DNA of 64,000 nucleotides from Kribbella sp. NBC_01245. Its GTDB lineage: Bacteria > Actinomycetota > Actinomycetes > Propionibacteriales > Kribbellaceae. The stretch lies in NCBI RefSeq assembly GCF_036226525.1, contig NZ_CP108487.1, forward strand, positions 620,001 through 684,000. Direction: 5' to 3'. The notes beneath the pieces were generated by a model that worked only from the letters and a program-made list of their open reading frames with translations, did no database searches and had not been told where the DNA came from. Positions 17,749 to 27,346 of the stretch are shown piece by piece. Numbering within the stretch: position 1 is the stretch's first letter; the number at the start of each line of letters is the position of its first letter. Made by a program: the position numbers and the translations under genes.

Positions 17749-18522
17749 ATGGGCAGGTCAGGCGTGCAAGAGCGGGGTAGTAGCTCCGTTCCGGCCGCGG
17801 CCGTGCTGTTGCTGCTCGGTGGTGTCGCCGCCGCCGGGATCCTCGGGGGCGAGGACGACGTCGACCTCAGCAAGCTGGCGAGTTCGACGACGCACGCGAC
17901 CATCGGCGAAGCGCCGCAGGATTCGAAGCCGTTCGCCACGACCGACGGACTCGTCGTACATCCACGTGCGGAGACGGCCGTTTACACCGCGCCGGATGCG
18001 GAGCCGTTCGCCAAGATCGGCCCGCGTCAGTTCGGCCCGACCTGGCTGCCGGTCATCGAGAAGGCCGACGGCTGGGTGCGGGTGCTGTTGCCCTCCCGCC
18101 CGAACCGATCGACGGGTTGGCTGCCGGATCGGGACTTGCAGCGCGCCTACTCGCCGTACGCCATCCGGGTGCACACGGGCTCGCGGACGATCGAGGTGCT
18201 GCACAAGGGCCGCCGCCAGGGACTGTGGAAGGTGGCCGTTGGTGCGCGGAAGACGCCGACGCCGGCCGGCCGGACCTTCGTGCTCGGAGCGATCACCGAC
18301 GAGCGGCAGGCGTATTCGCCGGTGATCATGCCGCTCGGTTCACATAGCCCGACGCTGGACACGTTCGGTGGCGGACCGGGTACCGTCGCGATCCACGGCT
18401 GGCCGCAGGCGAGCGTTTTCGGGGCGGCCGTCAGCCATGGCTGCATCCGGGTGCCGGCCGCGGCGCTCGACCGACTGCGCCGCATCCCGCTCGGGACGCT
18501 CGTGCTGATCGACAGCAAGTGA
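17749..18522 (+). CDS. L,D-transpeptidase (YkuD domain)
   Basis: 257 residues from the ATG at 17749 (GGGGAGCG ribosome site). N-terminal membrane/signal segment (VPAAAVLLLLGGVAAAGILGG, about 13-33), a middle region with an SH3-like part (GWLPDRDL), and a C-terminal YkuD catalytic domain with AIHGW and SHGCIRVP, holding the catalytic Cys. It cross-links peptidoglycan outside the cell. The neighbouring gene 16 bases downstream encodes a secreted protein. Confidence 0.9.
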   Translation: MGRSGVQERGSSSVPAAAVLLLLGGVAAAGILGGEDDVDLSKLASSTTHATIGEAPQDSKPFATTDGLVVHPRAETAVYTAPDAEPFAKIGPRQFGPTWLPVIEKADGWVRVLLPSRPNRSTGWLPDRDLQRAYSPYAIRVHTGSRTIEVLHKGRRQGLWKVAVGARKTPTPAGRTFVLGAITDERQAYSPVIMPLGSHSPTLDTFGGGPGTVAIHGWPQASVFGAAVSHGCIRVPAAALDRLRRIPLGTLVLIDSK

Positions 18523-18538
18523 GAGTGAGGAACCGGAG

Positions 18539-19438
18539 ATGAGTCGAGACTTCAGGCCAACTGTCGCGACGGTCGGAGCTGTGGCCGTTTTCGCCGCGTT
18601 CACCCTCGTTGTCGGCTCTCCGGCGGGTAACGCGGCCGACCGCCCGTCCTCGGCGTACGCCATCAGCGCCGAGGGCCAGGTGCCGATCCCGAAGACGCCG
18701 TACGCCGAGTCGGTCGACGGCCGCCAGCGGAGTTCGTCCGCGCTCACCGTCCCGGACAACCCGTTGATCTCGGCGCGGGCGGCGACCGTCACCGCCGGGA
18801 ACGACTCCGCCACGGTGGAGCTCCTCGACGTGACCATCGGCCCAGGTGCGTTCAATCAGCTGAAGCTGCCGCCGGAGTTGAAGGCGGCCTGTGCGAACCT
18901 GCCCGCGCAGGGCGGCGACGACCTGCCGGTTCCCAAACTCCCACTCCCAGACCTCGGCCTGCCGCTGCCGCTGCCGGAGCTCCCCAGCACGGACGACCTT
19001 CCCGCCAAGAACCTCCGGGAACTCTGCGAACTGTTGCTCACGCCACCGGCTTCGCTGCTCGGCATCGACAGCCTCAACGTGTGGTGCGCCGGCGACAAAG
19101 GTGGCACCGACGTCGGCTCGCTGACGTTGCTCGGCCAGAAGATCGCCATCCCGACCACCCAGGACCGCATCAAGATCCCGGCCGCTCCGTTGGCCGAGAT
19201 CACCATCAACGAACAGGTCACCCGCTCGGACGGCTCGTTCACCATCACCGGTGTGGTGATCAACCTCGGGCAAGGCGCCGAGGTCATCCGGCTGGCCTCG
19301 GCGACGTGTTCGAAGCCCACCCCGAAGACCAAGCCCACGCCGAAACCGACGACGACCAAACCCACCAAGCAACCCGAGCGCCCACCGTCCGCGCCGCCGC
19401 CCAGCCCGGTCGAAACCCGCCACCCGGTCACCGGCTAG
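18539..19438 (+). CDS. Secreted protein with Pro/Lys/Thr-rich tail, unknown function
   Basis: 299 residues. Signal peptide about 1-33 (VAVFAAFTLVVGSPAGNAAD). A beta-rich middle with four cysteines (CANLP, CELLL, WCAGD, ATCSK) and a stretch of Pro/Leu repeats (PKLPLPDLGLPLPLPELP). The last 45 residues are a Pro/Thr/Lys-rich wall-spanning type tail (KPTPKTKPTPKPTTTKPTKQ). It looks like actinobacterial 'choice-of-anchor P' type surface proteins, but I do not assign it firmly. Probably cotranscribed with the transpeptidase. Confidence 0.7.
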   Translation: MSRDFRPTVATVGAVAVFAAFTLVVGSPAGNAADRPSSAYAISAEGQVPIPKTPYAESVDGRQRSSSALTVPDNPLISARAATVTAGNDSATVELLDVTIGPGAFNQLKLPPELKAACANLPAQGGDDLPVPKLPLPDLGLPLPLPELPSTDDLPAKNLRELCELLLTPPASLLGIDSLNVWCAGDKGGTDVGSLTLLGQKIAIPTTQDRIKIPAAPLAEITINEQVTRSDGSFTITGVVINLGQGAEVIRLASATCSKPTPKTKPTPKPTTTKPTKQPERPPSAPPPSPVETRHPVTG

Positions 19439-19461
19439 CGGGCCGAGCTAGCGGGCCTGGG

Positions 19462-19857
19462 CTAGCTGGGCTGGGGAAGCTTCGCGTTCCAGTGATGGAG
19501 CTGATCGGCGATCCCGGGGAGCAGCGGATCGCCGACGGTGGTGTCGATGCCCAGGAAGCGGACGCCGATCAGGGCGAGCGCGAGCAGGGCGAGGAGTAGG
19601 CCCAGCACGTTGAGGGCGCTGCCCGCGATCTCCGGGGTGCGGGTGGTGATCAGACCGACCAGGCCGGCGACCAGCGCCAACGCGCTCAGCGCCACAGCGA
19701 GGCTGAACAAGATCGAAAAGGTTGCCGTGAGCACCGCACCCAGCCCACAGACGAGGGCCGTCTCCGCGGCCATGGACATCCGCACCCGCGACGCCGGCGA
19801 ACTCTCGATGAGCGCGTCCAGCCCCACCTCACTTTGGCTACCGCTATAAGTCGCCAT
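19462..19857 (-). CDS. Small membrane protein, unknown
   Basis: 131 residues: a polar N-terminus of about 30, then three hydrophobic segments (ETALVCGLGAVLTATFSIL, VALSALALVAGLVGLI, ALNVLGLLLALLALALIGV), and a short polar end. It resembles DUF4190-like small membrane proteins of actinomycetes. It is convergent with the secreted-protein gene, separated by a short CTAGCGGGCC/GCTAGCTGGG repeat. Confidence 0.6.
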   Translation of the reverse strand: MATYSGSQSEVGLDALIESSPASRVRMSMAAETALVCGLGAVLTATFSILFSLAVALSALALVAGLVGLITTRTPEIAGSALNVLGLLLALLALALIGVRFLGIDTTVGDPLLPGIADQLHHWNAKLPQPS

Positions 19858-20016
19858 ACTCCAGGCTAGTCCGCAAACGCCCGCCAGACGGCCAAGAAAC
19901 GGTCACGAACGACCGGCCCGTTCACGCTGGGCCGACCGATGCGGATGCAGAGCTGGTTGTAGGTGGTCGCGGTCCGCTAGCCTCTGGGCAATTGCGCGTG
20001 ATCCTGTTGGGGACGG

Positions 20017-22697
20017 GTGGCTTTGAGTTCAGAACGTGCGCTGGAGATCCGGCTACTCGGACCCCTAGAGGTCCTGGTGGACGGCATTCCGGTGCAGCTG
20101 GGAGGCGGACGCGCCCGGGTGCTGCTTGCCGTGCTGGCGTTGTCCGCGGGTGAGCCGGTCTCGGCGGACGCGCTGATCGCGCGGGTCTGGGGCGAGCCGA
20201 ATCTGTCGGCCGAGCGGGGAAACCTCTACACCTACGTACGACGACTGCGCAGCGTGTTGGGGAGCTCGGCCATCGCCACGGCGGGGGCGGATATCGGCTG
20301 GACGTGGACCCGGAATGCGTGGACGCGCGCCGGTTCCTGGCACTGCTGGACCGCGCGGACCAGAGCCGGGCCGACCAGCACCAGGACGATGTCGCCGAAC
20401 GGATGTTGCTGGGTGAGGCGCTGGACCTTTGGCGGAGCGCGCCGTACGACGAGCAGTCGGACTGGTTGAGCCAGTGCGAGGCGCCGCGTTTGACGGAGCG
20501 CTACCTGACCGCGTTGGAGCGCCGGGCCGACCTGGACCTCGCGGCCGGGCGCCATGCCGACTTGGTGGCCGAGTTGCGCCGACTGACCCAACAACGTCCG
20601 CTGCGTGAGCCGTTGTGGACCCGCCTGCTGGTGGCGTTGGCCAGATCGGGACGGCCTGCGGAGGCGCTTGAGGCCTACGAGACGATTCGCCGCCGGCTGG
20701 CCGATGAGCTCGGGGTCGATCCCTCGCCGGAGCTGCGGCAGATCCATGCCGACTTGCTCGAGGGGTCGGCTCCTGAACTGCCGGGAGGCGCGTCGGCGAC
20801 CCATGGGGTAGACCGCCCGGCGGCCGTCGTACCGCAGCAGTTGCCGGCGGACCTGGCGGGATTCACCGGCCGGGCCGACGTGATCAAGGCACTCGACCGC
20901 CTGCTCGACGACGGTTCGGGCGAGTGGAGCGGATCGCCGACTGTGCTCGCGTTGCATGGCGGCGGCGGGATCGGCAAGACGACCCTGGCGGTGCACTGGG
21001 GTCACCGGGTCAAGGAACGGTTCCCGGACGGCCAGCTGTTCGTCGACCTCCGCGGCTACGGTCCGGGGAGTCCGACCGCACCGGCCGAGGCTCTGGACGG
21101 GTTGCTCCGAGGGCTGGGGATCTCCGGTGCGCAGATACCCGAGGGCGTCGACCCGCGAAGTGCGTTGCTGCGCGGCACGCTCGCGGACCGGCGGGTGCTG
21201 ATCATCCTGGACAACGCGCGCGACGCGGAGCAGGTACGGCCGCTGCTGCCCGGCGCCGGCGGTCCGGCGGTCGTGGTGACCAGTCGGAGCCAGCTGCGCG
21301 GCCTGGCGACCCGCGAAGGCGCCAAGCGCATCGCCGTGGAGACCTTGTCCGGCAAGGAGTCCGTGACGTTGCTGCGTGACCGGCTGACCGACTGCCAGGT
21401 CCGCGATGACGCATTGGCCGAACTGGCCGGGCTGTGCGGGCATCTGCCGCTCGCGCTGGCCGTGGCGGCGGAGCGGGCCGGACGTTCCAGCGGCGGCGCG
21501 CTCGACCAGTTGCTCGGGGAGCTGCGGGCAGAGCGGGATCGCCTTGACGCACTCGACTCCGGGGAAGACGTTTCGAGCAATCTCCGTTCGGTGTTCTCGT
21601 GGTCGTACAACGCTCTCGATCCGGATACCGCCCGGGTGTTCCGGCTGATCGGCCTGCACCCGACGAACCAGCTCGGCGCGATCGCCGCCGCCGCCCTGGT
21701 GGGCAATCCGTTGCCGCAGGCAAGGAAATTGCTGGATCGGCTGGTCGAGACCAATCTGCTCCAGGCGACTGGTGACGGTCGCTACGCGATGCACGATCTG
21801 GTCCGGGACTACGCCAACGAGCTCGTCGGCACCGCCAGCCCGATCGAGGAGCGGGAGGCGGCGATCTCCCGTCTGGACAGCTGGTACGTCCACACCGCCG
21901 CCAACGCACGGAAGGCCCTCACGGGCACCGCCGTCCGCGTCGAGCTGGGCGACCTCGAACCGCGGGTCCATTGCCTGGACTTCAGCAACGACGAGCAGGC
22001 CAGAGCCTGGTTCGTGGATGAACGAGTCGCCTTGTTCGCACTCATCGCCAGTAGCGCGCGGGCGAGCCTCTGGCACCTCTGCCAATTCGACGAGGCGGCG
22101 GTGCAACTGGAAGTCGCTCGCGAGTTGTACCGGAAAGGCGGGCACCGCGACGGGGAGTGCCGGGTCATGGGTGACCTCGGTCTGGTTTATAGCGACACCG
22201 GCCGGCTGACCGAGGCGATCGAGATCACGGAGCAGCAGCATCGACTGGCGCTTGAACTGGGCATGACCTACTACATCAGCCATTCGCTGAACAATCTCGC
22301 CACCATGTATCGAGACACCGGTCGCCTCACCGACGCGGTTCGGGCAGCCGCACAGGCGGTGGACGGTCATCGGGGCGTCGGGGACCCGTCGTACCTGTGC
22401 CAGGCGCTCGACACCCTCGGTGAGGTACACCTGGCCCGGGGTGCCGCTGACGACGCCGCGGCTTGCTTCGACGAGGCGCTCTGTCTCGCTCGCGAGCTCG
22501 GCTATCGGTGGGCTGAGGCGGTGATCCTGCGCAATCTCGGCCTCGCCCGGCTGCGGACAGCGCGAGTCGCGGAGGCTCGGCGCTCGATCCGGGCAGCCCT
22601 GGACATCGTGGACGAGATCAAGGCCGAGGATACCGGCGACCTGCGCCGCTCCGACCTGATCGATCTGCTCGCGCAGCTCGATCGCGAGTCCGGCTGA
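20017..22697 (+). pseudogene. AfsR/SARP-type regulator split by a one-base frameshift
   Basis: The N-terminal OmpR-like DNA-binding domain (LEIRLLGPLEVLVDG ... GNLYTYVRRLRSVLG) is read from a GTG at 20017. The BTAD domain (from about GYRLDVDPECVDARRFLALL), the NB-ARC ATPase (LHGGGGIGKTTLAVHWGHR, Walker A) and TPR repeats are in another frame to 22697. The switch falls at the G5 run at 20283-20287: one extra G would give AGGGYRLDV, the usual SARP sequence. Intact it would be about 893 residues, typical of AfsR-like activators of secondary metabolism. The rest shows no other damage, so recent mutation, sequencing error or phase variation are all possible. Confidence 0.8.
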
Positions 22698-22805
22698 GGT
22701 GCTGCCCGGGCATGACGTACAGGGACAGCGTCATTTGACGGGCGCGGGGGAGGGCAGACGGTTTCTACGTTGGGGATTACCCAAACCAGTCTGGAGAAGC
22801 TCGTC

Positions 22806-23249
22806 ATGGATCTGAAGTTGGAAGTGCTGGTCGTGCCGGTTGCCGATGTGGATCGGGCCAAGGCGTTCTACGAGCGGCTCGGGTTTCGGTTGGACGCCGA
22901 CTTCGCGACCGAGGCGGGCTTCCGCGTCGTACAGGTGACTCCGCCGGGATCGGAGGCGTCGATCATCTTCGGGAACGGGGTGTCGGCGGCTGCCGCCGGT
23001 TCGGCCCAGGGCTTGCATCTGGTGGTGTCCGATATCGAGGCGGCTCGTGCCGAACTCGTCGCCCGCGGTGCCGACGTCAGCGAGGTCTGGCATGACGCGG
23101 ACGGCATCTTCCACCACGCCGGCGAGGCGAATCGAGTGGCGGGGCCGCATCCGGCGCGGGCCGACTACGCGTCTTTTCTGTCGTTCAACGATCCCGACGC
23201 CAACGGCTGGATCGTGCAGGAAGTCGTCAACCGCGCTCCCGGCCGCTGA
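22806..23249 (+). CDS. VOC (glyoxalase-fold) protein
   Basis: 147 residues from the ATG at 22806. A complete vicinal-oxygen-chelate module: VLVVPVADVDRAKAFYERLGFRLDAD at the start (as VADVDRAKAFYERLGF), GLHLVVSDIEAARAELVARG, then FLSFNDPDANGWIVQEV at the end. Similar proteins bind or degrade small molecules or give antibiotic tolerance; the substrate here is unknown. GGAGAAG precedes the start. Confidence 0.85.
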   Translation: MDLKLEVLVVPVADVDRAKAFYERLGFRLDADFATEAGFRVVQVTPPGSEASIIFGNGVSAAAAGSAQGLHLVVSDIEAARAELVARGADVSEVWHDADGIFHHAGEANRVAGPHPARADYASFLSFNDPDANGWIVQEVVNRAPGR

Positions 23250-23313
23250 TCACCGGGCACCTGGCACGATCATTGGGTCTTTAACGAATAGTCCGCTGAA
23301 CGAGGGAGAGCCA

Positions 23314-24738
23314 ATGGAACCGGCTGCGTACGACGTCATCGTGCTGGGTGGTGGTGCCGTCGGAGAGAACGTTGCCGATCGCGCGGTGCAGGGCGGGCTG
23401 ACCGCCATCATCGTGGAGAGCGAGCTTGTCGGCGGCGAGTGCTCTTATTGGGCGTGTATGCCTTCGAAGGCGTTGTTGCGCTCGGCACAGGTCCTCCGTG
23501 CGGCGCAGCGGGTCCCGGGCGCGGCCCAGGCGGTGACCGGCACGCTCGACGTACCGGCTGTGCTCGCGCGGCGCGATGAGTTCACCAGCCATTGGTCCGA
23601 CGCCGGCCAGGTCAGCTGGCTGGAGTCGGCGGGTATCGCGCTGGCCCGCGGCCACGGCCGGATCACCGGGCCGAAGGAGGTCACCGTCACCGCGCCCGAC
23701 GGCTCGACGTCTGTGCTCGTCGCGCGGCATGCGGTGGTCGTGGCGACCGGATCCGACGCCCTCGTGCCCAACATCCCGGGCCTTCGCGAGGCACACCCGT
23801 GGACGAGCCGCGAGGCGACGAGCGTCAAGTCGGTGCCGGCCAGCCTCGCGATCATCGGCGGTGGCGTGGTCGCGGCTGAGATGGCGACGGCCTTCACCAG
23901 CTTTGGTACGGCAGTGACGTTGATCGCGCGCAGCGGACTCCTCGATGGGTTGGAGCCGTTCGCCGGTGAGCAGGTGGCCAAGGCGCTGCGCGAACAGGGT
24001 GCGACGGTGCTGCTCAACACGGGGACCACGCGCGTGAGCCGGACGGAGGACGCGGTCACCATCGAGCTGGGCGACGGCTCGTCCGTGACCGCCGAGGAGG
24101 TGCTGGTCGCGACCGGCCGTACGCCGCGAACGGGTGACGTCGGCCTGGAGATGGTCGGGCTCACGCCTGGTTCGTGGCTGGAGACGGACGACACTCTGCT
24201 GGTCAAGGGCTTCGACTGGCTGTACGCCGTTGGCGACGTCACGCATCGCGCGCTGCTCACGCATCAGGGCAAGTACCAGGCGCGTGCTGCCGGGGACGTC
24301 ATCGCCGCCCGTGCCAAGGGCCGCGCCGTTTCGGCCGCGCCGTGGGGTACTCACGTGGCGACGGCCGATCACCAGGCCGTTCCGCAGGTGACGTTCACCG
24401 AGCCCGAGGTCGCGTCCATTGGCCTCACCGCCGCGGCCGCCGAAGCCGCGGGCTACCCGATTCGCGTGGTCGACTACGAGATCGGCCGGGTCGCGGGCGC
24501 GAGCGTTCGCGCGGATGGGTATGAGGGGACTGCCCGGATGGTCGTCGACGAGCGGCGACAGGTCATTCTCGGCGTCACGTTCGTCGGGCCGGACGTCGGC
24601 GATCTGTTGCAGGCGGCAACGGTCGCGGTGGTCGGCGAAGTACCGCTCGACCGGCTCTGGCACGCCGTACCGGCCTATCCCACGATCAACGAGATCTGGC
24701 TCCGCCTCCTCGAAACCTACGGCCGCCCGACAACCTGA
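23314..24738 (+). CDS. FAD-dependent pyridine nucleotide-disulfide oxidoreductase
   Basis: 474 residues, class I flavin disulfide reductase layout: FAD motif VIVLGGGAVGENVADRA, redox-active disulfide GGECSYWACMPSKAL (C-4-C), NAD(P) motif LAIIGGGVVAAEMATAF, second FAD motif LYAVGDVTHRALLTH, and dimerisation domain. In the C-terminal motif, HAVPAYPTINE, the catalytic His of dihydrolipoamide dehydrogenases (HPT) is Tyr. It is therefore probably not a true lipoamide dehydrogenase; related actinobacterial enzymes reduce quinones or other acceptors. GAGGGAGAG before the ATG fixes the start. Confidence 0.85.
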   Translation: MEPAAYDVIVLGGGAVGENVADRAVQGGLTAIIVESELVGGECSYWACMPSKALLRSAQVLRAAQRVPGAAQAVTGTLDVPAVLARRDEFTSHWSDAGQVSWLESAGIALARGHGRITGPKEVTVTAPDGSTSVLVARHAVVVATGSDALVPNIPGLREAHPWTSREATSVKSVPASLAIIGGGVVAAEMATAFTSFGTAVTLIARSGLLDGLEPFAGEQVAKALREQGATVLLNTGTTRVSRTEDAVTIELGDGSSVTAEEVLVATGRTPRTGDVGLEMVGLTPGSWLETDDTLLVKGFDWLYAVGDVTHRALLTHQGKYQARAAGDVIAARAKGRAVSAAPWGTHVATADHQAVPQVTFTEPEVASIGLTAAAAEAAGYPIRVVDYEIGRVAGASVRADGYEGTARMVVDERRQVILGVTFVGPDVGDLLQAATVAVVGEVPLDRLWHAVPAYPTINEIWLRLLETYGRPTT

Positions 24739-24739
24739 C

Positions 24740-25741
24740 CTAGGCCGGCCGACGAGCTGATCTGGTGCGGCCGATGAGTTGGTCGCCGAGGTCCGTGCGG
24801 GCGTAGAGGACCACGCGTCCCGCACGGGCCTTGCTGACCAGTCCGTTGGCCGCCAGCGTCGCCAACTGCTGGGAGATCGCGCTCGGGCTGACACCCCGAA
24901 CCCGCGCGAGCTCGACGGTCGACGCCGGCTCATGCAGGTCCACGAGCAGACTCGCGCGGGCGCGCCCGATCAACTCTTCGAGCGCACCCTCCGCACGCTC
25001 GGGCGTTGCGGCCCACAGGTTCCCGATCCCGCGTGCCGGATAGGCGACCGTCGGCGGTTCGTCATCACCGACCGGGCTGATCGCGTGCTTGGCGAACAAC
25101 GTCGGCACCAACCAAAACCCGCGTCCGGCCACCGGTGCGTCGTACTCCAGCCGGTACGACGAGACGCGCAGCCGCAGCACCCCGTTCGACCATTCGGCGC
25201 TCGGATCCAACCCAGTCAGAACGGCCGCGGCTCCGTCCCGGGTGAGCAGGCGGGCGCGATGGACCATGTCGGCCTCGAGCACGGCCCGCATCCGCGGCCA
25301 ATGCGGTTCGATGGCCAACTCCCAGTACGACGCGAGTACGGCGCTGAGCCGATCCCTCAGCACGCGCGGTTGCTCGCAGAGCCGAGCCAACGACGCCGGT
25401 AGAGGTCGACCGCCGTACGCGCTGAGCACATCCGCGACGGCACGTTCCGGTGGTGTAGCGCGAACCCGCTCGAGCTCATCGCTCACCTTCGGCAACGGCG
25501 AATCCGTCCGCGGCGTAAGGAAATCCGGCAGCCACTGGAGCTCGGGAGTGACCAGTGCCATCAGCAGACCACGATCGGGCCAGTCCGCGAGCAGCGCTTG
25601 CGTTCGCCGGATCCAGGGCAGGTGGACGACGTGCGCGGAAGGCTCGTGCAAGGCCCACAGACTGGTCGCGGTTTCGAGCAACGGCGAACTGGCGAAGCGC
25701 ATATCGGCGAGATCGTCGACGCCGAGCCGGTAGCTGATCAT
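24740..25741 (-). CDS. ArsR-like winged-helix regulator with long N-terminal domain
   Basis: 333 residues. The C-terminal 80 residues are an ArsR-type helix-turn-helix (ASTVELARVRGVSPSAISQQLATLAANGLVSKARAGRVVLY cut to VSPSAISQQLATLAANGLV). The first 250 are a mixed-fold domain found in DUF5937-type actinobacterial regulators. Divergent from the MDR reductase gene (57 bases between), which it may control, and convergent with the flavoprotein gene. Confidence 0.8.
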   Translation of the reverse strand: MISYRLGVDDLADMRFASSPLLETATSLWALHEPSAHVVHLPWIRRTQALLADWPDRGLLMALVTPELQWLPDFLTPRTDSPLPKVSDELERVRATPPERAVADVLSAYGGRPLPASLARLCEQPRVLRDRLSAVLASYWELAIEPHWPRMRAVLEADMVHRARLLTRDGAAAVLTGLDPSAEWSNGVLRLRVSSYRLEYDAPVAGRGFWLVPTLFAKHAISPVGDDEPPTVAYPARGIGNLWAATPERAEGALEELIGRARASLLVDLHEPASTVELARVRGVSPSAISQQLATLAANGLVSKARAGRVVLYARTDLGDQLIGRTRSARRPA

Positions 25742-25797
25742 TTAGCTCTAGGCTAACTGTCTGGCTCGCGCCGGCCCGCGACGGCTTGCATGCTGAC

Positions 25798-26775
25798 ATG
25801 ACCGAGATTCACCTGGTGGGCCGCCCGACCGGTATGCCCACGGCCGACCTGTTCGCCTTCGTCGAGCACGAACCACTCGAGCTGCGGCTCGGCACGGCGC
25901 TGGTCGAGAACGTGCTGTTGTCCGTCGATCCCTATATGCGCGAGTGCATGGACGAGGAATGGGACCTGCACTCGCCGCTGGAAGGCCGGGCGCTCGGCCG
26001 GGTGGTGGAGTCGCGCACACCGGACTACTCGGTGGGTGACATTGTCTTTCACCGGAAGAGCTGGCGAACGCATGCGGTGGTGAGCGCTGCCGAGAGCCGG
26101 CGGATCGAAGACCTGCCCGACGTTCCGCTGTCGGCGCATCTCGGCATTCTCGGCGGTACGGGCCTGAGCGCGTACGTCGGTCTCGTGCGGGTCGCGAAGC
26201 TGCAACCAGGCGAGACCGTGTTCATCTCGGCCGCGGCCGGCGGAGTAGGTACCGCGGCTGGGCGTTTGGCCAGGCTGCTCGGCGCGGGCCGGGTGATCGG
26301 CAGCACCGGTACGGCGGCCAAGGCGAACCACTTGGTCTCGAACGTCGGTTTCGATGCCGCGTTCAGCTATCGGGACGGCCCGATCACCGAATCACTCGCC
26401 AAGGCAGCGCCCGACGGCATCGACGTCTACCTGGACAACGTCGGTGGCGACCACTTGGCGGCAGCGATCGACGTACTCAAGCCGCGTGGGCGAATCGCGT
26501 GGTGTGGTGCGGTGTCGACGTATAACCATGAGGCCTCGGCAGCGCCGCACAACCTGTACGACATCGTCGAGAAGCAGCTGCGGCTGGAGGGATTCCTGGT
26601 CAGCTCGCATCGGGACGCGCGGCCCGAGCTGCTCGAGCTACTGGTCCCGCACTTGCAGGCCGGCCGGGTGGTGTCTGACGAAACCGTGGTCAGTGGGTTC
26701 GACTCGATGGTCGAGGCATTTCTGGCGATGCTTCGTGGCGAGAACACCGGCAAGATGCTCGTGCGAGTCGTTTGA
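25798..26775 (+). CDS. NADP-dependent medium-chain reductase (zinc-free, CurA-like)
   Basis: 325 residues from the ATG at 25798. Zinc-independent MDR architecture with SVDPYMRECM near the start, cofactor motif FISAAAGGVGTAAGRLARLLGA (glycine-rich), and LDNVGGDHLAAAID plus GRIAWCGAVSTYN. It resembles prostaglandin reductase/CurA-like enone reductases, which reduce activated double bonds using NADPH. Substrate unknown. Confidence 0.88.
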   Translation: MTEIHLVGRPTGMPTADLFAFVEHEPLELRLGTALVENVLLSVDPYMRECMDEEWDLHSPLEGRALGRVVESRTPDYSVGDIVFHRKSWRTHAVVSAAESRRIEDLPDVPLSAHLGILGGTGLSAYVGLVRVAKLQPGETVFISAAAGGVGTAAGRLARLLGAGRVIGSTGTAAKANHLVSNVGFDAAFSYRDGPITESLAKAAPDGIDVYLDNVGGDHLAAAIDVLKPRGRIAWCGAVSTYNHEASAAPHNLYDIVEKQLRLEGFLVSSHRDARPELLELLVPHLQAGRVVSDETVVSGFDSMVEAFLAMLRGENTGKMLVRVV

Positions 26776-26788
26776 GTATCGTGCTGGT

Positions 26789-27346
26789 GTGATCTTGGGT
26801 CTGCTGCTTGCCGCCGGCGCTGGTCGGCGGATGGGCGGGCCGAAGGCGTTGGTCCGGGATGAGGCCGGCGTGCCGTGGGTGGTGCGCGCGGTCGAGGTCC
26901 TGCGCTCGGGCGGCTGTCCGTCGGTCGCCGTGGTGGTTGGCGCCGCGGCCGATGAGGTGATGCCGTTGCTGGATGGCCTTGACGTGGCGATCGTGTCGTC
27001 GCCCGAGTGGGAGACCGGAATGGCGGCGTCCCTGCGCAGCGGATTGGCCTTTGCCGAGACGACCTCGGCGAGCGCCGTACTGGTGCATCTGGTCGATCTG
27101 CTCGACACGGGTGATGCCGTCATCCGCCGCGTCTTGGCCGCGGTGGACGACGCGCCTTCCGCGTTGGCCCGGGCTGGCTATGACGGGAAGGCGGGGCATC
27201 CGGTGTTGATCGGGCGTTCGCATTGGGCTGCCGCTGCTGAGGCGGCGTACGGCGATCGTGGTGCGGGCCCGTACCTCACAGCGGCTGGCTGTCCGTTGAT
27301 CGAGTGTGGTGATCTTGCCTCGGGCAACGACCGCGACCACCGCTAG
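26789..27346 (+). CDS. MobA-like nucleotidyltransferase (Moco cytidylyl-/guanylyltransferase type)
   Basis: 185 residues from a GTG at 26789, 13 bases after the MDR stop. Begins LGLLLAAGAGRRMGGPKALV, the pyrophosphorylase loop of MobA/MocA proteins, with the magnesium-site region VLVHLVDLLDTGD where relatives have a D-x-P-type motif. Such enzymes attach CMP or GMP to molybdenum cofactor; a role in supplying cofactor to the molybdenum hydroxylase encoded next door (minus strand) is likely. Its last 71 bases overlap the 3' end of the convergent xdhC-like gene. Confidence 0.8.
   Translation: MILGLLLAAGAGRRMGGPKALVRDEAGVPWVVRAVEVLRSGGCPSVAVVVGAAADEVMPLLDGLDVAIVSSPEWETGMAASLRSGLAFAETTSASAVLVHLVDLLDTGDAVIRRVLAAVDDAPSALARAGYDGKAGHPVLIGRSHWAAAAEAAYGDRGAGPYLTAAGCPLIECGDLASGNDRDHR

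Noticed and set aside
20304..22697. 797-residue regulator as a complete gene
   Set aside because: It lacks the DNA-binding domain that lies in the other frame just upstream; a single-base shift explains both, so it is annotated as one broken gene.
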